DNA from: Aradus depressus
Taxonomy: Eukaryota; Arthropoda; Insecta; Hemiptera; Aradidae
Length of the DNA: 64,000 nt
Reading direction: 5' to 3'
Assembly: GCA_963662175.1 (NCBI GenBank)
Contig: OY759215.1
Location: 47,385,213 to 47,449,212 of the forward strand
Numbering within the stretch: the stretch's first letter is position 1; each line of letters opens with the position of its first letter. The position numbers were made by a program, and so were the translations under genes. This document shows positions 29,837-39,645 of this stretch, piece by piece. The notes under the pieces were generated by a model, which was not told the origin of the DNA, searched no databases, and worked only from the letters and a program-made list of their open reading frames with translations.

Positions 29837-29974
29837 TACAAAAGAACCATCCTTAATATGTAATATAAATAGCAAATAAATAATTAAAAACACAATTTTT
29901 GATAAAACATACCTGACAAAAAATTTGAATAAACTAATTAATAAAAATAAATAAATAAAAATCTACAACAAACA

Positions 29975-30388
29975 TTAACAATTTAAAATATCATGGATGG
30001 GGACAGACGAGTTATTCCTGTCCACCATCTGAGTCACAACTGGGAGAACGGTGTACGTGAGACTGGACAGACCTCCCATCCCCTCTCTAGAGTTGAGGAG
30101 GGGGGACTCTCTCTTCCTCCTTTCCAATTTGATTTCGATACTTTCCAATGTATCCATCTTTCTACCTTTTTGGACATGATGCAGTAACGAGACTGAACCG
30201 GCCTCATGTCCTGTGTTCTGGAGGTGTTGGAAAAATTCAGAGTCGCCCCTCCTCAAATGCTCCCTCACTCTAGTCCTCAGCTTCCGGCCCGTCTGCCCAA
30301 GATAAAAACATTCACAGTCTTTACAAGTAATCCTGTACACGCCGGATTTGTCAGGGAGGTCCACACGATCTTTGGTTTTTGAGAGCAT
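29975..30388 (-). pseudogene. Penelope-like element GIY-YIG endonuclease domain
   Basis: The 137-codon open frame starts within the protein. It carries GVYRITCKDC followed by FYLGQTGRKLRTRVREHLRR: the GIY-YIG pair appears as GVY and YLG, with the catalytic Arg of QTGRKLRTR. This is followed by FFQHLQNTGH, LLHHVQKG and TLESIEIKLERR, the conserved His/Asn and Glu blocks of PLE endonucleases. In a whole element this nuclease is fused to the C-terminus of a telomerase-like reverse transcriptase and nicks the target DNA. No reverse transcriptase motif is visible upstream, so the copy is truncated at its 5' side. The nuclease frame itself is unbroken. Confidence 0.88.
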
Positions 30389-30424
30389 CCCCTTGAGAGA
30401 AGTCCTACTTTTGAAAGTAGGCCT

Positions 30425-30905
30425 ACTTTTTTAGCTCAAACGGTCGATTGGCTTTGGAGGGAGAGCGAAAACTTAATTCGTGTTGGGGAAGTATATTGAC
30501 GTATTTAGTTTGTTTTGGAGGTCTAGAATATAATAAGTAGATTTTGCATTAAATTGTTGTTTCAAATCAAAATTCTAATTTTTTTAAGAAATCTCTACAA
30601 CAGTCCTGCCCAGCTTTAGCTTGCTACTTAAGTACATTTTCGCTCTAATATTTTGTGCATTCCCGACCCGCCACGCGCCTGAGAGAACGTAAGCGAAGGC
30701 AGGATACCCTGCATTCAGTCAAATCGGCCAAAGGGATGGAGGCAATTAGGGGAGGCTTATAACAAAAACTGTAATAACTGCCGATGTAATTAAAGTATCG
30801 AGACAAAATGTAGAATTAGGATTCAGAAGTTTAACTATTGGTTTTTAGTCAAAAAGGTCGGTTGAATTTAGAGGGTAAGCCAAACACTGGCTGGTATTAC
30901 ATCGA
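30425..30905 (-). repeat. Modular dispersed repeat, block 5, fragmented
   Basis: Inverted modules include AAACGGTCGATTGGCTTTGG, AAATCGGCCAAAGGGATGG, GTAATAACTGCCGATGTAAT and CTATTGGTTTTTAGTC. The segment at about 30510-30700 between them is unassigned. Confidence 0.55.
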
Positions 30906-30966
30906 CGACTTTTTTTTATCTATCTCCAAATTTAATCTATACTACTATATCTCCAATTCGTAGTAG

Positions 30967-30974
30967 CTTTAGTT
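30967..30974. repeat. hAT target-site duplication, left (CTTTAGTT)
   Basis: It matches CTTTGGTT at 31734-31741 at 7 of 8 positions. Eight bases is the hAT duplication length. Confidence 0.75.
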
Positions 30975-31733
30975 TAGGGGTGTAAAACTATCGATAGTTG
31001 ACGTTAACGATAGTTAGGACTTTGTATTTCTGGGATCCACTGAATCGAAGGAAGGTTACATTTACTGTTCTTGTAGAGTGTTTCGTTGCCTTGAACTGAA
31101 AATTTACTATTCTTGCAGCGTGCTTTGTTGTTTTGAACTGAAAAATGAGTCGAAAACGGAAGTCCGATGTGTGGAGTTACTTCGATAAGGATGTGGGGTC
31201 CAAAAAAACTGGCTAAATGTCGTTTTTGCAGTGCCGAATACAGAACTTCCGGGAACACTTCCAATTTGAAGGATCACTTGTTGGGTTTTGTTTTATTTTA
31301 TTTTGTTGAGGTTTCTGATGTTCTAGTGTTTGATTTTAGTTGTTCGTTTTTGATGTGATATTTTTTGTTAGTATCTAACAATGGAAACTCATCTGGTCAA
31401 TATATAATATATACGTGTTTTGAATTCATATTTTTATGTGCAATTGAAGTTTGTAGTTTAGTTGCTGATTGCGTTAACGAACCGATCTCATCAGTTGAAG
31501 TACGTACTGTTGTTGAGCTTTTTTGCTACTAAAATAAATATAGGTACCTACTTACATTGTATGACATCTTGTTTATTTGCCTTCCTTAAATTACTTACAT
31601 GGAACATGAGTGCATATACATGAGCATAGAGTGACTATATGTCACTTCTGCTTGAAAAAATATTTCAAAAGTACTATCGATAGCATTGATATTTAAAACT
31701 ATCGATATCGCCATCGATAGTTTTACACCCCTA
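30975..31733 (+). mobile_element. hAT transposon remnant with BED finger, copy 1
   Basis: The ends are TAGGGGTGTAAAACTATCG and its inverse CGATAGTTTTACACCCCTA, with an 8-bp target duplication. It is 759 bp. The 5' part codes for a BED zinc finger. The catalytic hAT transposase and dimerisation domains are missing, so it is an internally deleted, non-autonomous copy. A second copy of its 3' half is at 50500-51362. Confidence 0.88.
31145..31282 (+). pseudogene. hAT transposase N-terminus with BED-type zinc finger, frameshifted
   Basis: An ATG at 31145 opens MSRKRKSDVWSYFDKDVGSK. After a run of seven A the frame must move by one base to continue KKLAKCRFCSAEYRTSG and NTSNLKDHL. Together these give the BED signature: an aromatic pair (W, YF), C-x2-C and a C-terminal H. 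BED fingers bind DNA ends in hAT transposases. The frameshift and the loss of everything downstream make it non-functional. Confidence 0.85.
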
Positions 31734-32474
31734 CTTTGGTTGTTTTTCCTGTTTTATTTTCAGTTTGGTAGAATTTTGCTTTTATGTTAAACTTTTCGGG
31801 AAAAACTTGAATATTGGACTCATCAAATAGTCTAGATTACAAAATTATGAGAACATCCATATTTGTATATCCTAAAGGTGTCTCCTGAAATGTTTAACGT
31901 TATCAAGTATTAAATCTATGATTTTACATAAATTGAGAAATATATAACTGCATTAAAAAAAACTATAATATATTATTTCATCTTGTGTTGCGTATTATTT
32001 TCTGAAGAAATCAATATAGATGTTAGCAATCAAAATAGACAATTTCTTTGATTAGTATTGAAAAAAAAAGTCTGAGATCACTGTTATTGGTTCAAGTGAA
32101 CTAATTGAGACACGGACTGGACAGACCTTGATACCGATATTTCCCCTCGATAGTTTGCGGGGGTGCTGCAATCTTAATGATTGCTACATAGCAAATCGGC
32201 CAGTTGTGACTTTATTGATCAATAACGTTGGTCTGCATTGCTCCATTCGCTCCGTAACTCGAAAGGTTACTTAAAGGTTTCTTAATCGGTATCATTCTTT
32301 TATTTCGTCTTCAAGATTAAGACGTAAGAAAAGAAAGACTAGTGTGATAATTGTCACTAGTTTTTCCTTTCAGTTGAAATTAATTATTGCTTTATGAATT
32401 TTATGAGGTATATTAACAATGATAGCTGACGTAATCAGAAATATTTTCAGTTGGATCAGAATGTAGTTCACAGG
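31734..32474. other. Unassigned DNA
   Basis: No supported gene or repeat. Confidence 0.4.
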
Positions 32475-32528
32475 CTTTATTTATTGGGCTCAATACAAGC
32501 TTCAGTTTATTGAGCCCAATAAATAAAG
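32475..32528. repeat. Perfect 21-bp hairpin with 12-nt loop
   Basis: CTTTATTTATTGGGCTCAATA at 32475-32495 is the exact reverse complement of 32508-32528. The loop is CAAGCTTCAGTT. There is no U-run, so it is not a typical terminator. It may be a tiny foldback element or a chance product of duplication. Confidence 0.85.
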
Positions 32529-32690
32529 GTTGCTAGAAGTTAGACTGCATTTATTCACAACCAAAATCACTTTATTACAAACTAGCAGATAACCCGGCGT
32601 TGCACGGTTAGTAATGTTTTCTGCCTAGTTAGTAACTTATAAGCCTTTTTAAGTTCAAAGGTCCTTGAAAGGCGACTACATGAATAAATG
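32529..32690. repeat. Possible non-LTR repeat end, reverse orientation
   Basis: ACTAGCAGATAACCCGGCGT followed by TGCACGGTTAG resembles the reversed end of common insect non-LTR repeats. A similar phrase closes the window at 63951. Weak evidence. Confidence 0.3.
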
Positions 32691-32761
32691 ACTCTCCCTT
32701 CCAACAAAAGATTTTTTTTTTTTCCGTGAAAAGTTAACTATTTTTTTATAATTATTTTAGG

Positions 32762-32769
32762 ACGACACC
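32762..32769. repeat. hAT target-site duplication, left (ACGACACC)
   Basis: It matches AGGACACC at 33303-33310 at 7 of 8 positions. Confidence 0.6.
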
Positions 32770-33302
32770 TAGGTGGGGGGGGGGGGGCGTGCCCCCCTTG
32801 GCCAGAGCAAAAAACCAAGATAAAAATTAAATAAACTAAAAAAATCGTTTTTATTAAAAATGGATTGCTTGCAAGTGCGTCTGATTCCTAAATCAGCTGT
32901 TACATAAATGTACATGTACAAAACCAGTCATATTACATTTATTTAAATATATATGAGTTCGATCATTTCATTTTCTCGCTCAAAATCGTCATTTATGTTA
33001 TACTTTATACTCTTAAAGCTGATTTTACATGCGCAGTAAAATTCTAAAAGCACAGAAACCACAGCGTGCATTTGCTGCTGCTGCGCTTTGCATTTTTGCT
33101 GCTCATGTAAAGTCAATTTAAGTATTACAGTCAGTGGTTACCTCAGAGGGAGCTTCTAGAGGTTCGAGTCTCCCAAATTAGTAACAAAAAGTCTGCAACG
33201 CTAACCACGGAAACTGTGGGCTGTCACCGGGAGTCTATACCCCTACCCTCGTAGCCTAACTTTGCCCCCTCCCCCCTTCTCAAAATCCTGGCTACGCCCC
33301 TG
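32770..33302 (+). mobile_element. Non-autonomous hAT element, family H2, copy 1
   Basis: The right end is GGCTACGCCCCTG. The left end is altered by a run of G and has GGGGGCGTGCCCCCCTTGG. It shares GGCCAGAGCAAAAAACCAAG, ATGGATTGCTTGCAAG, CTAAATCAGCTGTTACATAA, GAGCTTCTAGAGG and TCGTAGCCTAACTTTGCCCC with the copy at 47105-47720. No protein is encoded. Confidence 0.8.
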
Positions 33303-33590
33303 AGGACACCTATTTATTTTCAGCCAAATCGGTCAAAATAAAGTAGGAATTAGAGGAGGCGCGAGTCAAAAAACGTAATAACTCTCGATGTAACGAATCT
33401 ATCAACAGGAAAAGTAATTTGTTGATTCAGAAGTACCTGTGTAAAACACCTATTGATTTCCAATCAAAGCTGTTATTTGTTTTTAGAGGGGATTAATTAG
33501 CGCTGGTGAAGTACATTACCAGTGATTCACCGGTTATTTGACTAATTCTCATGCTAAATTTGAAGATGATGGAAAGTCGTGTTAGCTAGA

Positions 33591-33880
33591 GGAGCGTTGA
33601 GTACAAACAGACAGGTTGGTATGACGTGTTTCACTTCAGCTCTGACCACACTGAAGGTAGTCTTTTGTAGCCTCTGTATACAAAAAGGTGACAGGCCGTT
33701 ACTGACATATCTGCAGATATTGTCTTAACGGCAATGTAAACATTATGTTTACCTAACAACTGTAAGCCATTGTTTGAACATACCACAAGTCACAGATAAA
33801 GGATTCAAAATAAAACTACCATATATTTTTATCTATCTCCACATACATATATATCGAGAACGAGGAGTAGCTTGATTGCC
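33591..33880. other. Unassigned DNA
   Basis: Nothing recognised. Confidence 0.35.
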
Positions 33881-34055
33881 TACTGAGCTCAAGATCGCGG
33901 GATTGAAACTCGGCGAGAACCTTAGGTCTTTATCTGGGAGATGAAATAACCTTGAGTATGCCGACCCTTCAGATGGAACGCTAAGCTAGGCTCCTACCCT
34001 AAATAACTAAACCTAGGTATGAAAAATTCAGACATCCCATAGTAGGATCGGGGTC
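33881..34055 (+). mobile_element. SINE, diverged, middle part
   Basis: CTACTGAGCTCAAGATCG, a decayed B-box (GGGATTGAAACTC), TTATCTGGGAGATGAAATAA, GCCGACCCTTCAGATGGAA and CTAAACCTAGGTATG are present. The 3' hairpin is absent. Confidence 0.65.
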
Positions 34056-34074
34056 TTCTTTTTTTTTAAGCTGC

Positions 34075-34720
34075 TTAAATATTTACTTCCCCAGCTATAC
34101 GAAGTGTTTGGAATATTATGTAATGTAATTTTATATGTTGAGTTTCACCGAAATTTCATGTTTTTCAAATCCTGATTACAAAAATAAAAACAGAATCGCT
34201 GTCTGTCTGCGTCTGTGAACACGATAACTCCCGATAAAATGAATTTATCAACACAAAAATGTATTTGTGTATACAAGTAGGGAAGGTGATAGGACTTCAG
34301 AACAGAGGCTAAAGAGCAAGATGGCGGCCGTATCTCCAGCACAAATCACCGGCTTTGTATCCAGCACGTTGTAGTATAGGAGGCAGTTGGACCAGATAGA
34401 CACAGACAGCCTCTCCAACACAGAACCGGTTATTTGTGCTGGGGAGGCTGTCTGTCTGTCTGTGTACTTATACTAAACTCCATAAGGTCGACACCTATTG
34501 ATTTTCAGTTAAATTAGTCATAGGGTAGAGGTGGCTAAGCACAAAAACTCTAACAACATGTGTTGTTTCAAATGTAAATTCAACACCCCGTAAAGACGAC
34601 ACCTCTTAATTTTCAGCGGAATCGGCAGAAGGAAGGGGTGATCAGAGGAGGGTTCAACTCAAAAACCCCAATAACTGACATGAAATTGAAAGCCTCATAT
34701 GGGAGATTTTTATTTCAGGT
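34075..34720 (-). repeat. Modular dispersed repeat, block 7
   Basis: Inverted modules include ACTTCCCCAGCTATACGAAG, TCTGTGAACACGATAACTCC, GATAAAATGAATTTATCAAC and CCCCGTAAAGACGACACC, then AATCGGCAGAAGGAAGGGG. An internal GCTGGGGAGGCTGTCTGTC tract repeats at about 34376-34460. The order suggests more than one fused copy. Confidence 0.6.
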
Positions 34721-34734
34721 TAAAAAAAAGGCTG

Positions 34735-35080
34735 GTCACTCAAACACACATGTACTATTCTGCTATACAAGACACTCCTACTTCCACTTCTAACATACGC
34801 CTGTCCAGTCTGGATCGGTACCAGCAACACTAACATGAAACGACTACAAACATTTCAAAACAAAGTACTCCGAATAGCAACGAACGCACCCTGGTTTGTC
34901 AGGAATCACAAAATCCACGAAGAACTGGGAGTTCCTCAATTTGCAGCTCACATTGAGAAGCTAGTGAAAAATCACCACGAAGCCCTAGTGCATTGTTCCG
35001 GGGCTGTACACTACAGTCTAGGTGCGCCTACTCCTGGGAGGCGACTCAAACATAGACTGTACCAGGACTTTCTTTTTTAA
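34735..35080 (+). pseudogene. Non-LTR retrotransposon (Jockey-like) RT, C-terminal end
   Basis: A plus-strand frame reads ILLYKTLLLPLLTYACPVW, then KRLQTFQNKVLRIATNAPWF, VRNHKIHEELGVP, QFAAHIEKLVKNH, and ends HRLYQDFLF with TAA. The block LLLP.LTYA-P.W and the QNK.LR.A..AP.F.RN..IH.dL..P segment are characteristic of the reverse-transcriptase end of Jockey-group insect LINEs. The catalytic reverse-transcriptase motifs and the endonuclease are absent, so this is a typical 5'-truncated insertion. The frame is open from about 34735, so it may be fairly young. Confidence 0.82.
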
Positions 35081-35152
35081 ACCCTATTTTATATATTTGT
35101 GTAAAGCATTTTGCTGGTCCAAATAAATGTGGTTGTTGTTGTTGTATTTCAG
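35081..35152 (+). mobile_element. LINE 3' UTR with TTG repeat tail
   Basis: A short 3' UTR follows the stop, then AATGTGGTTGTTGTTGTTG. A simple-repeat tail like this marks the 3' end of the LINE. A minus-strand SINE tail begins directly afterwards. Confidence 0.65.
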
Positions 35153-35408
35153 GTTAGGTTAGGTTTTATGACTCTTGCCCGGGCTTTAACTACGAGGTCA
35201 TATCGCCTACTACCAGAGCGCTCTTTCGTCACTCTGGTGGACATGAGCCCGACTCTACTGTGGGAGTCCTAAATTTTGCCTACTCTAAATTTTTATTCAC
35301 CTAGTGTAGGGGTCTTTAACGAATACCTGACATCACAGGCTCGGGACCATCGCTTAACGCCCCATCCGAAGGACGGTGTGCTTAAGTTTATTTTACTTCC
35401 CAGATAAA
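35153..35408 (-). mobile_element. tRNA-derived SINE lacking the head, with TTAGG tail
   Basis: On the plus strand it begins AGGTTAGGTTAGGTTTTATG, the reverse complement of the CCTAA tail. It continues through CCCGGGCTTTAACTACG, the CCAGAGCG-type hairpin, TAAATTTTTATTCACC, GGGACCATCGCTTAACG and CCGAAGGACGG, and stops in the TTTATTTTA..AGATAAAAT hairpin. The tRNA-like head is missing (5' truncation). Confidence 0.88.
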
Positions 35409-35932
35409 ATGTATTCATATTTTTTAAATGTACGCGCGGTCAACTTTTGTTTAGAATTACGCCTTATGCGGTCCATGCTAGCCCAGAAGGATATTTTTTT
35501 CAAAGAGAAAGTGCGAGTATATAGGTTTAATTATCGCACTAATTTAGTAGCCCATTATCAAGCCTATCTTAATAGCAATACTAAATAGTAACCTTACAAC
35601 TTTTTTTTTCTTTTAATTTTATTCATTTTTTTTCTTATTTGAACTTAAACATTAAGCAGACAATATCTGATCATCCGTTCGGTTTCTTCTAATGTTTATT
35701 GTTATTATTTCACATAACTGTTTTTACAATTCCCATTATACACATTACTGTCACCTTGTGGCTAATAATGAGGTATAATAAAAAAATATTTATTGTAACT
35801 AAGCTATAGTCGGTTTATTTAAAGTTATTACCAAAACAAACTCCATTAAAAGTGAAAACATTCCCAGAAAATAAGGGCCGCATAATACCCTATAGATTTT
35901 CCGAACCGTGCGCATATCAAAATAATGAATTG
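35409..35932. other. Unassigned DNA
   Basis: A 70-codon frame ending at 35588 (product with RAVNFCLELRLMRSMLAQKD) starts inside the SINE. Its later part has plausible coding composition but no known domain. Confidence 0.3.
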
Positions 35933-36301
35933 ACGGGGTTAGAATTAAAGGTCTAAGTGACATTTTTAAAACTTTGAAGAAACTGTGTATTAAGTTTTTA
36001 ACTGATTTAAAAAATCTATAATTCATCGAAACCGCAAATATTTTGTCTTCTGCTTTTATGGTGAATGTTGCTGTTACCAAACTATAAAATATAATACAAA
36101 TCTTAATTTCAAGGTCACTATTAAGTTACTTGTTCATGTCACCAAAATGGTAAAAGTGATTTGCCACTAGGTCTCAGCTCTGGCTAGGATTTCACTTGTA
36201 CAACTTTTTTCCTGAACAGAACTATCATTTTTTTACCCGATTATGCACATAACGAAAAAATTTCAAAAATGTCACTTGGATCATTTTGATTCTAACCCCG
36301 T
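35933..36301. mobile_element. Candidate MITE with ~40-bp TIRs
   Basis: ACGGGGTTAGAATTAAA..AAGTGACATTTTTAAAA at the left is inverted at the right (TTTCAAAAATGTCACTTGG then TTGATTCTAACCCCGT). The element is 369 bp. No certain target duplication could be fixed. Confidence 0.6.
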
Positions 36302-36309
36302 TAATTACC

Positions 36310-36800
36310 GGCTACGTACTTCTCCACACGAAATAATCAAAGCCAATCAATCGATAAGGCTAAAACCCAATATTGTCTTACATAGTGGCTTCTCATTCTA
36401 ATCCTCATACTAAACATTGTGCCGTATTCACTACATCGGCAGTTATTAATAGGTACCAAAATAATAGTTGCCATCATTATGGGATTTTAAATATAAAATT
36501 TCATGTTGATCCATTCAGTAGATCAGAAGTTATTGAGATTTTTTTAGTTTAGCCCCTTCGATCTTCCCTTCTCCTGATTCCGTTGAAAATTAATAAGTGG
36601 CATCCCTATCTATAGGCCTTTGAATTTATATATGAAATTTCTTGTCAATATATTCATTACAACAGCAGTGATTATAGTTTTTGTGCTGACTCTCCCCCCT
36701 ATCCCTCTCTTTTTTTGGCCGATTTGACTGAAAAAGGTGTTGTTATTAGAGGGATCGATACATTCATTCTATCGGGAGTTACCCCAAATACACAGCCAGT
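36310..36800 (+). repeat. Modular dispersed repeat, block 8
   Basis: GCCAATCAATCGATAAGGCT, CACTACATCGGCAGTTATTA, a second unit near 36500-36545, TCCCTTCTCCTGATTCCG and a third near 36640-36680, then GATACATTCATTCTATCGGG. Confidence 0.7.
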
Positions 36801-37124
36801 TTTTTTTTTTTCATTTTTTGAAATCAGAAGGTCAAAAAATGAAGTGATTCGTGAAGAATGTTCTCGGATGACATGCTCCAAGGAGCGTTAAGAAGTTTGC
36901 TCTGTTAAATATTTTTCAATGGCGGACTGCACTCGCAATCAGAAGTTGAGATTTGCATCTGATCCCTGGCTTGCAGCCTGCATTGAATACCTTCCATATT
37001 TAGTGGCCTATTGTCCAACAGGGGCACATTACTTACACCATCTCCCTCAACAATAAATGTTCTTGCCGATCACTTTATTAGTACTCATATCAGTAAATAC
37101 AATTGCCTATTTATTTTCCTTTTC
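36801..37124. other. Unassigned DNA
   Basis: A poly-T tract lies at 36798-36811. Nothing else is recognised. Confidence 0.35.
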
Positions 37125-37780
37125 ACTTACACAGCTATAAGAAGTAGAGTTATGTAAATAGTCAAAAATTCGAAGTAAAGTTTTCAACGGTATTTCACAT
37201 TTTCCAACCTCGAGATTCCAAATATATTTTAAAAAAATTGTCGGTCTGTGTCTGTGAACACGCTAACTCCCGATGGAAGAATGTATCAACACGAAATTGT
37301 ATATGTGTGACCGGAACCCTATAAGGACAGCGCCTATGGATTTTTAGCCAAATCAGTCGAAGGGAAAGGAGATTAGGGCGAGGCTTAACACAAAAACTCT
37401 AATAACTGCCACTGTAATGAATATATCAAAACAAAATTTTATTTGTGAATTCAAAACCCCATAAGGACGACACATCAATTTTCAGCGGAATTGGTTGGAG
37501 AAGGGGGGATCAGATTGGGGCTTAATGCAAAAACTCCATTCGATGTAAGGAATGTATGGACGTAAATTGTATATATGAAAACCCATCGAAGACATTATCT
37601 GACAAAGTCCTGCGATATCGGCCGAGAGAAGAAGGTTCAGGGCGGGAGCACAATTCAAAAACCCTAATAATTGCTGATATAATGAATTTATCGACATAAA
37701 ATGTAGTATGAGGATTTAGGAACCCCTATGTAAGCCAATTATTGAATAATAGCGCAAACGGTCGTCTGTTTTGGAGGGGT
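37125..37780 (-). repeat. Modular dispersed repeat, block 9, long copy
   Basis: One of the longest copies, reading inverted modules from ACACAGCTATAAGAAGTAG through TCTGTGAACACGCTAACTCC, GGACAGCGCCTATGGATTTT, AATAACTGCCACTGTAATG, GACGACACATCAATTTTCAG and CCTAATAATTGCTGATATAA to CAAACGGTCGTCTG. Three central units are visible. Confidence 0.75.
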
Positions 37781-38196
37781 GATCCACCGCATGGTCCCCT
37801 GAATAAGTTTTGGCTATTTTCGCCATGTCTGGGACTGTATGGGATTTGAAAGTTGTGAACGCTCTAACGCAGAAGCGATTCTAGCTTTGAACATGGAATT
37901 TAGAATAACGAATTCTTGGAAGAAACTAAAAGACACCATTAATTTGGAATATTATTTTTCGTAGGTCGCACGGTTTACGAGATATATGCAGAAGACCGTC
38001 CTAAAATGTCGTCTTGGGTCGTCATATTTCTAGACGTTTCCTTGATTTACTTGACAACTGTTCGTCCTGTCAAAAGATTGGTTCTTACCAGAACTGTTTG
38101 CTATTAAATTTCCAATAGCGAATGTGCCTTACATTTGAGATAGGATAAAAATGACTAATGTTATAGCGCCTCAAATAATGTAAAATTAATTTCTAT
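37781..38196 (+). repeat. Decayed dispersed repeat including D2
   Basis: 38020-38196 matches the D2 repeat (TAGACGTTTCCTTGATTTAC, ATTAAATTTCCAATAGCG). The preceding part contains CTCTAACGCAGAAGCG, related to 14250 and 47743. It is interrupted by a SINE at 38213 and followed by an M1 MITE. Confidence 0.5.
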
Positions 38197-38212
38197 AAGA
38201 AATATTTCAAAG

Positions 38213-38540
38213 GTTACGTTTTATGACTCATGCCCGGGCTTTAACTACGAGGTCATATCGCCTACTACCAGAGCGCTGTTTCGTCACTCTGGTGGACATG
38301 AGCCCGAATCTACTGTGGGAGTCCTAAATTTTGCCTACCCTAAATTTTTATTCACCTAGAGTAGGGGTCTTTAACGAGTACCTGACATCGTACAGGCTCG
38401 GGACCATAGCTTAACGTCCCATCCGAAGGACGGCGTGCTACCTCCCAGATAAAATAAACTAAGGGCCTCGGCCGGGTTTCGAACCCACGTTCTTGTGCTC
38501 AGAAGTCAAGCACACTTACCACTGAGCTACCGGCGCCCTC
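38213..38540 (-). mobile_element. tRNA-derived SINE, full length, with 16-bp target duplication
   Basis: A complete minus-strand copy (328 bp). The tail side is GTTACGTTTTATGACTC and the head ends GCTACCGGCGCCCTC. It is bounded by identical AAGAAATATTTCAAAG copies at 38197-38212 and 38541-38556. The TTTATTTTA side of one hairpin has been lost between GCGTGCT and ACCTCCCAG. A perfect 16-bp duplication means a recent, LINE-mediated insertion. Confidence 0.95.
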
Positions 38541-38608
38541 AAGAAATATTTCAAAGTAATGTTTAAATTGTATCGCGTAGCAACGAATTATAAAATATAA
38601 AATAAAAA

Positions 38609-38897
38609 AATATATGTGATTTGGACATTATAGGACTTTCTTATACCAACCACGCTTTTACTGATTACTCCCCCTTTTCCCTCTCAAATTCATTTCATAC
38701 TGGAATTACTGGTGGGAATAAGAAAGTCACTCTTATGCTATATGATGAAACAAAGAAAACCGCTCACGTCATCTCCAAATACCCAATAATGCCATCATAA
38801 AATGATTTTGAGTGTGGGGGAGGGGGAGGGAGAGTGATCTGTAAAAGTGTGGTTGGTATAATAAGGTTCTGTAATGGCCACATCACATATATTTTTT
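38609..38897 (+). mobile_element. MITE M1, complete copy
   Basis: The left TIR AAATATATGTGATTTGG..CTTATACCAACCACGC..TTTTACTGATTACTC is inverted at the right (GAGTGATCTGTAAAAGTG..GTTGGTATAA..GGCCACATCACATATATTT). TIRs are about 65 bp and the element is 289 bp. The middle has ATGAAACAAAGAAAACCGC and CCAATAATGCC, then a G-rich tract. It defines the family used to recognise the fragments at 2.2, 6.5, 11.4, 13.9, 42.7 and 57.8 kb. Confidence 0.85.
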
Positions 38898-39264
38898 TAA
38901 TGGAACTATATTAGAAGGGATGGTAAGAGAATGGCATTAGATAATCATATGGGTATAAACATGTCACGTAACCATGGTAGGCAGGGTGAGTTCCTTTTGT
39001 GCGCTAAATGGGTCCAGATAAGTAGGGACAGGAGTGGTTATGGCATTAGTATGGGAGACAGACCGGGCATGGAGCTGCGCTATCTTGATGGTTCATCTTG
39101 TAGACAAGGCAGGATGTAGGGTGTCGCCGGGCCCCAGTCAGATTCTCTACCCACACCAAGAGGGCATCTTGATGACAACCTGCACACGAGCCAACAACGT
39201 TTGTTGCGAACAAATGCAAGTTTAACAATATTATCCAGGACGTTTACGTTTTTTTTTTTTTTCT
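38898..39264. other. Unassigned DNA with moderate GC
   Basis: Open frames of about 60 codons occur in three frames, with no recognised domain. It may be an old repeat or an exon; it cannot be decided. Confidence 0.3.
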
Positions 39265-39367
39265 TGGAAGTAAAAAACCTTGAGCACGCCGTCCTTCGGA
39301 CGCTAGGTAACTAAAACTTAGTAGGCCAAATTTAGAATTCCCACTCTAGTGTCCGACTCTTGTCCTC
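39265..39367 (+). mobile_element. SINE fragment, middle
   Basis: GGAAGTAAAAAACCTTGAGC, ACGCCGTCCTTCGGACG, TAACTAAAACTTAGTAGGCC and TTCCCACTCTAGTGTCCGAC follow the SINE order. Confidence 0.65.
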
Positions 39368-39418
39368 TATATAATATCCAAGTCTGTCAGAACCTAGCAA
39401 TAAGTAATAGTTATTATA

Positions 39419-39645
39419 CCTCATGACCGGGCTTTAACTACGAGGTCATATCGCCAACTACCCGTGCGCTCTTTCGTCACTGGTGGACATGAGCCCGACT
39501 CTACTGTGGATGTTCTAAATTTTTATTCACCTTGAGTAGAGGTCTTTAACGACGTTAACATACCCTACATTGCACAAGTTTGGCACCATCGCTTAACGTC
39601 TCATACGATGGACGGCGTGCGCAAGGCTATTTCACCTCCAAGGAA
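39419..39645 (-). mobile_element. SINE fragment, 3' two thirds
   Basis: CCTCATGACCGGGCTTTAAC, TCATATCGCCAACTACCCG, TAAATTTTTATTCACC, ACCATCGCTTAACGTC and GGACGGCGTG in reverse order. The head is missing. It lies about 50 bp from an opposite-strand fragment. Confidence 0.7.

Larger units (their letters stand above)
29760..30400 (-). mobile_element. Penelope-like element, 5'-truncated copy
   Basis: The minus strand holds a GIY-YIG endonuclease frame (29975-30388), then an A/T-rich 3' region, then a hammerhead-type motif (29796-29836) and the end GTGAGAGGTCAGACTA. The reverse transcriptase is absent. The same end phrase (GGTCAGAC preceded by AATAAAAATC-like sequence) recurs at 57565-57640. Confidence 0.8.
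32691..33590 (-). repeat. Modular dispersed repeat, block 6, split by a hAT element
   Basis: Left part to about 32769 ends in TTAGGACGACACC. The right part starts AGGACACCTATTT and continues TTTTCAGCCAAATCGGTCA, CGTAATAACTCTCGATGTAA. Joining the modules across 32770-33302 recovers the usual order, so the hAT element is nested inside it. Confidence 0.7.

Noticed and set aside
35933..36301. Treating the ACGGGGTTAG repeats as hAT or PIF ends
   Set aside because: The TIRs are real, but no target duplication could be fixed, so no superfamily is assigned.
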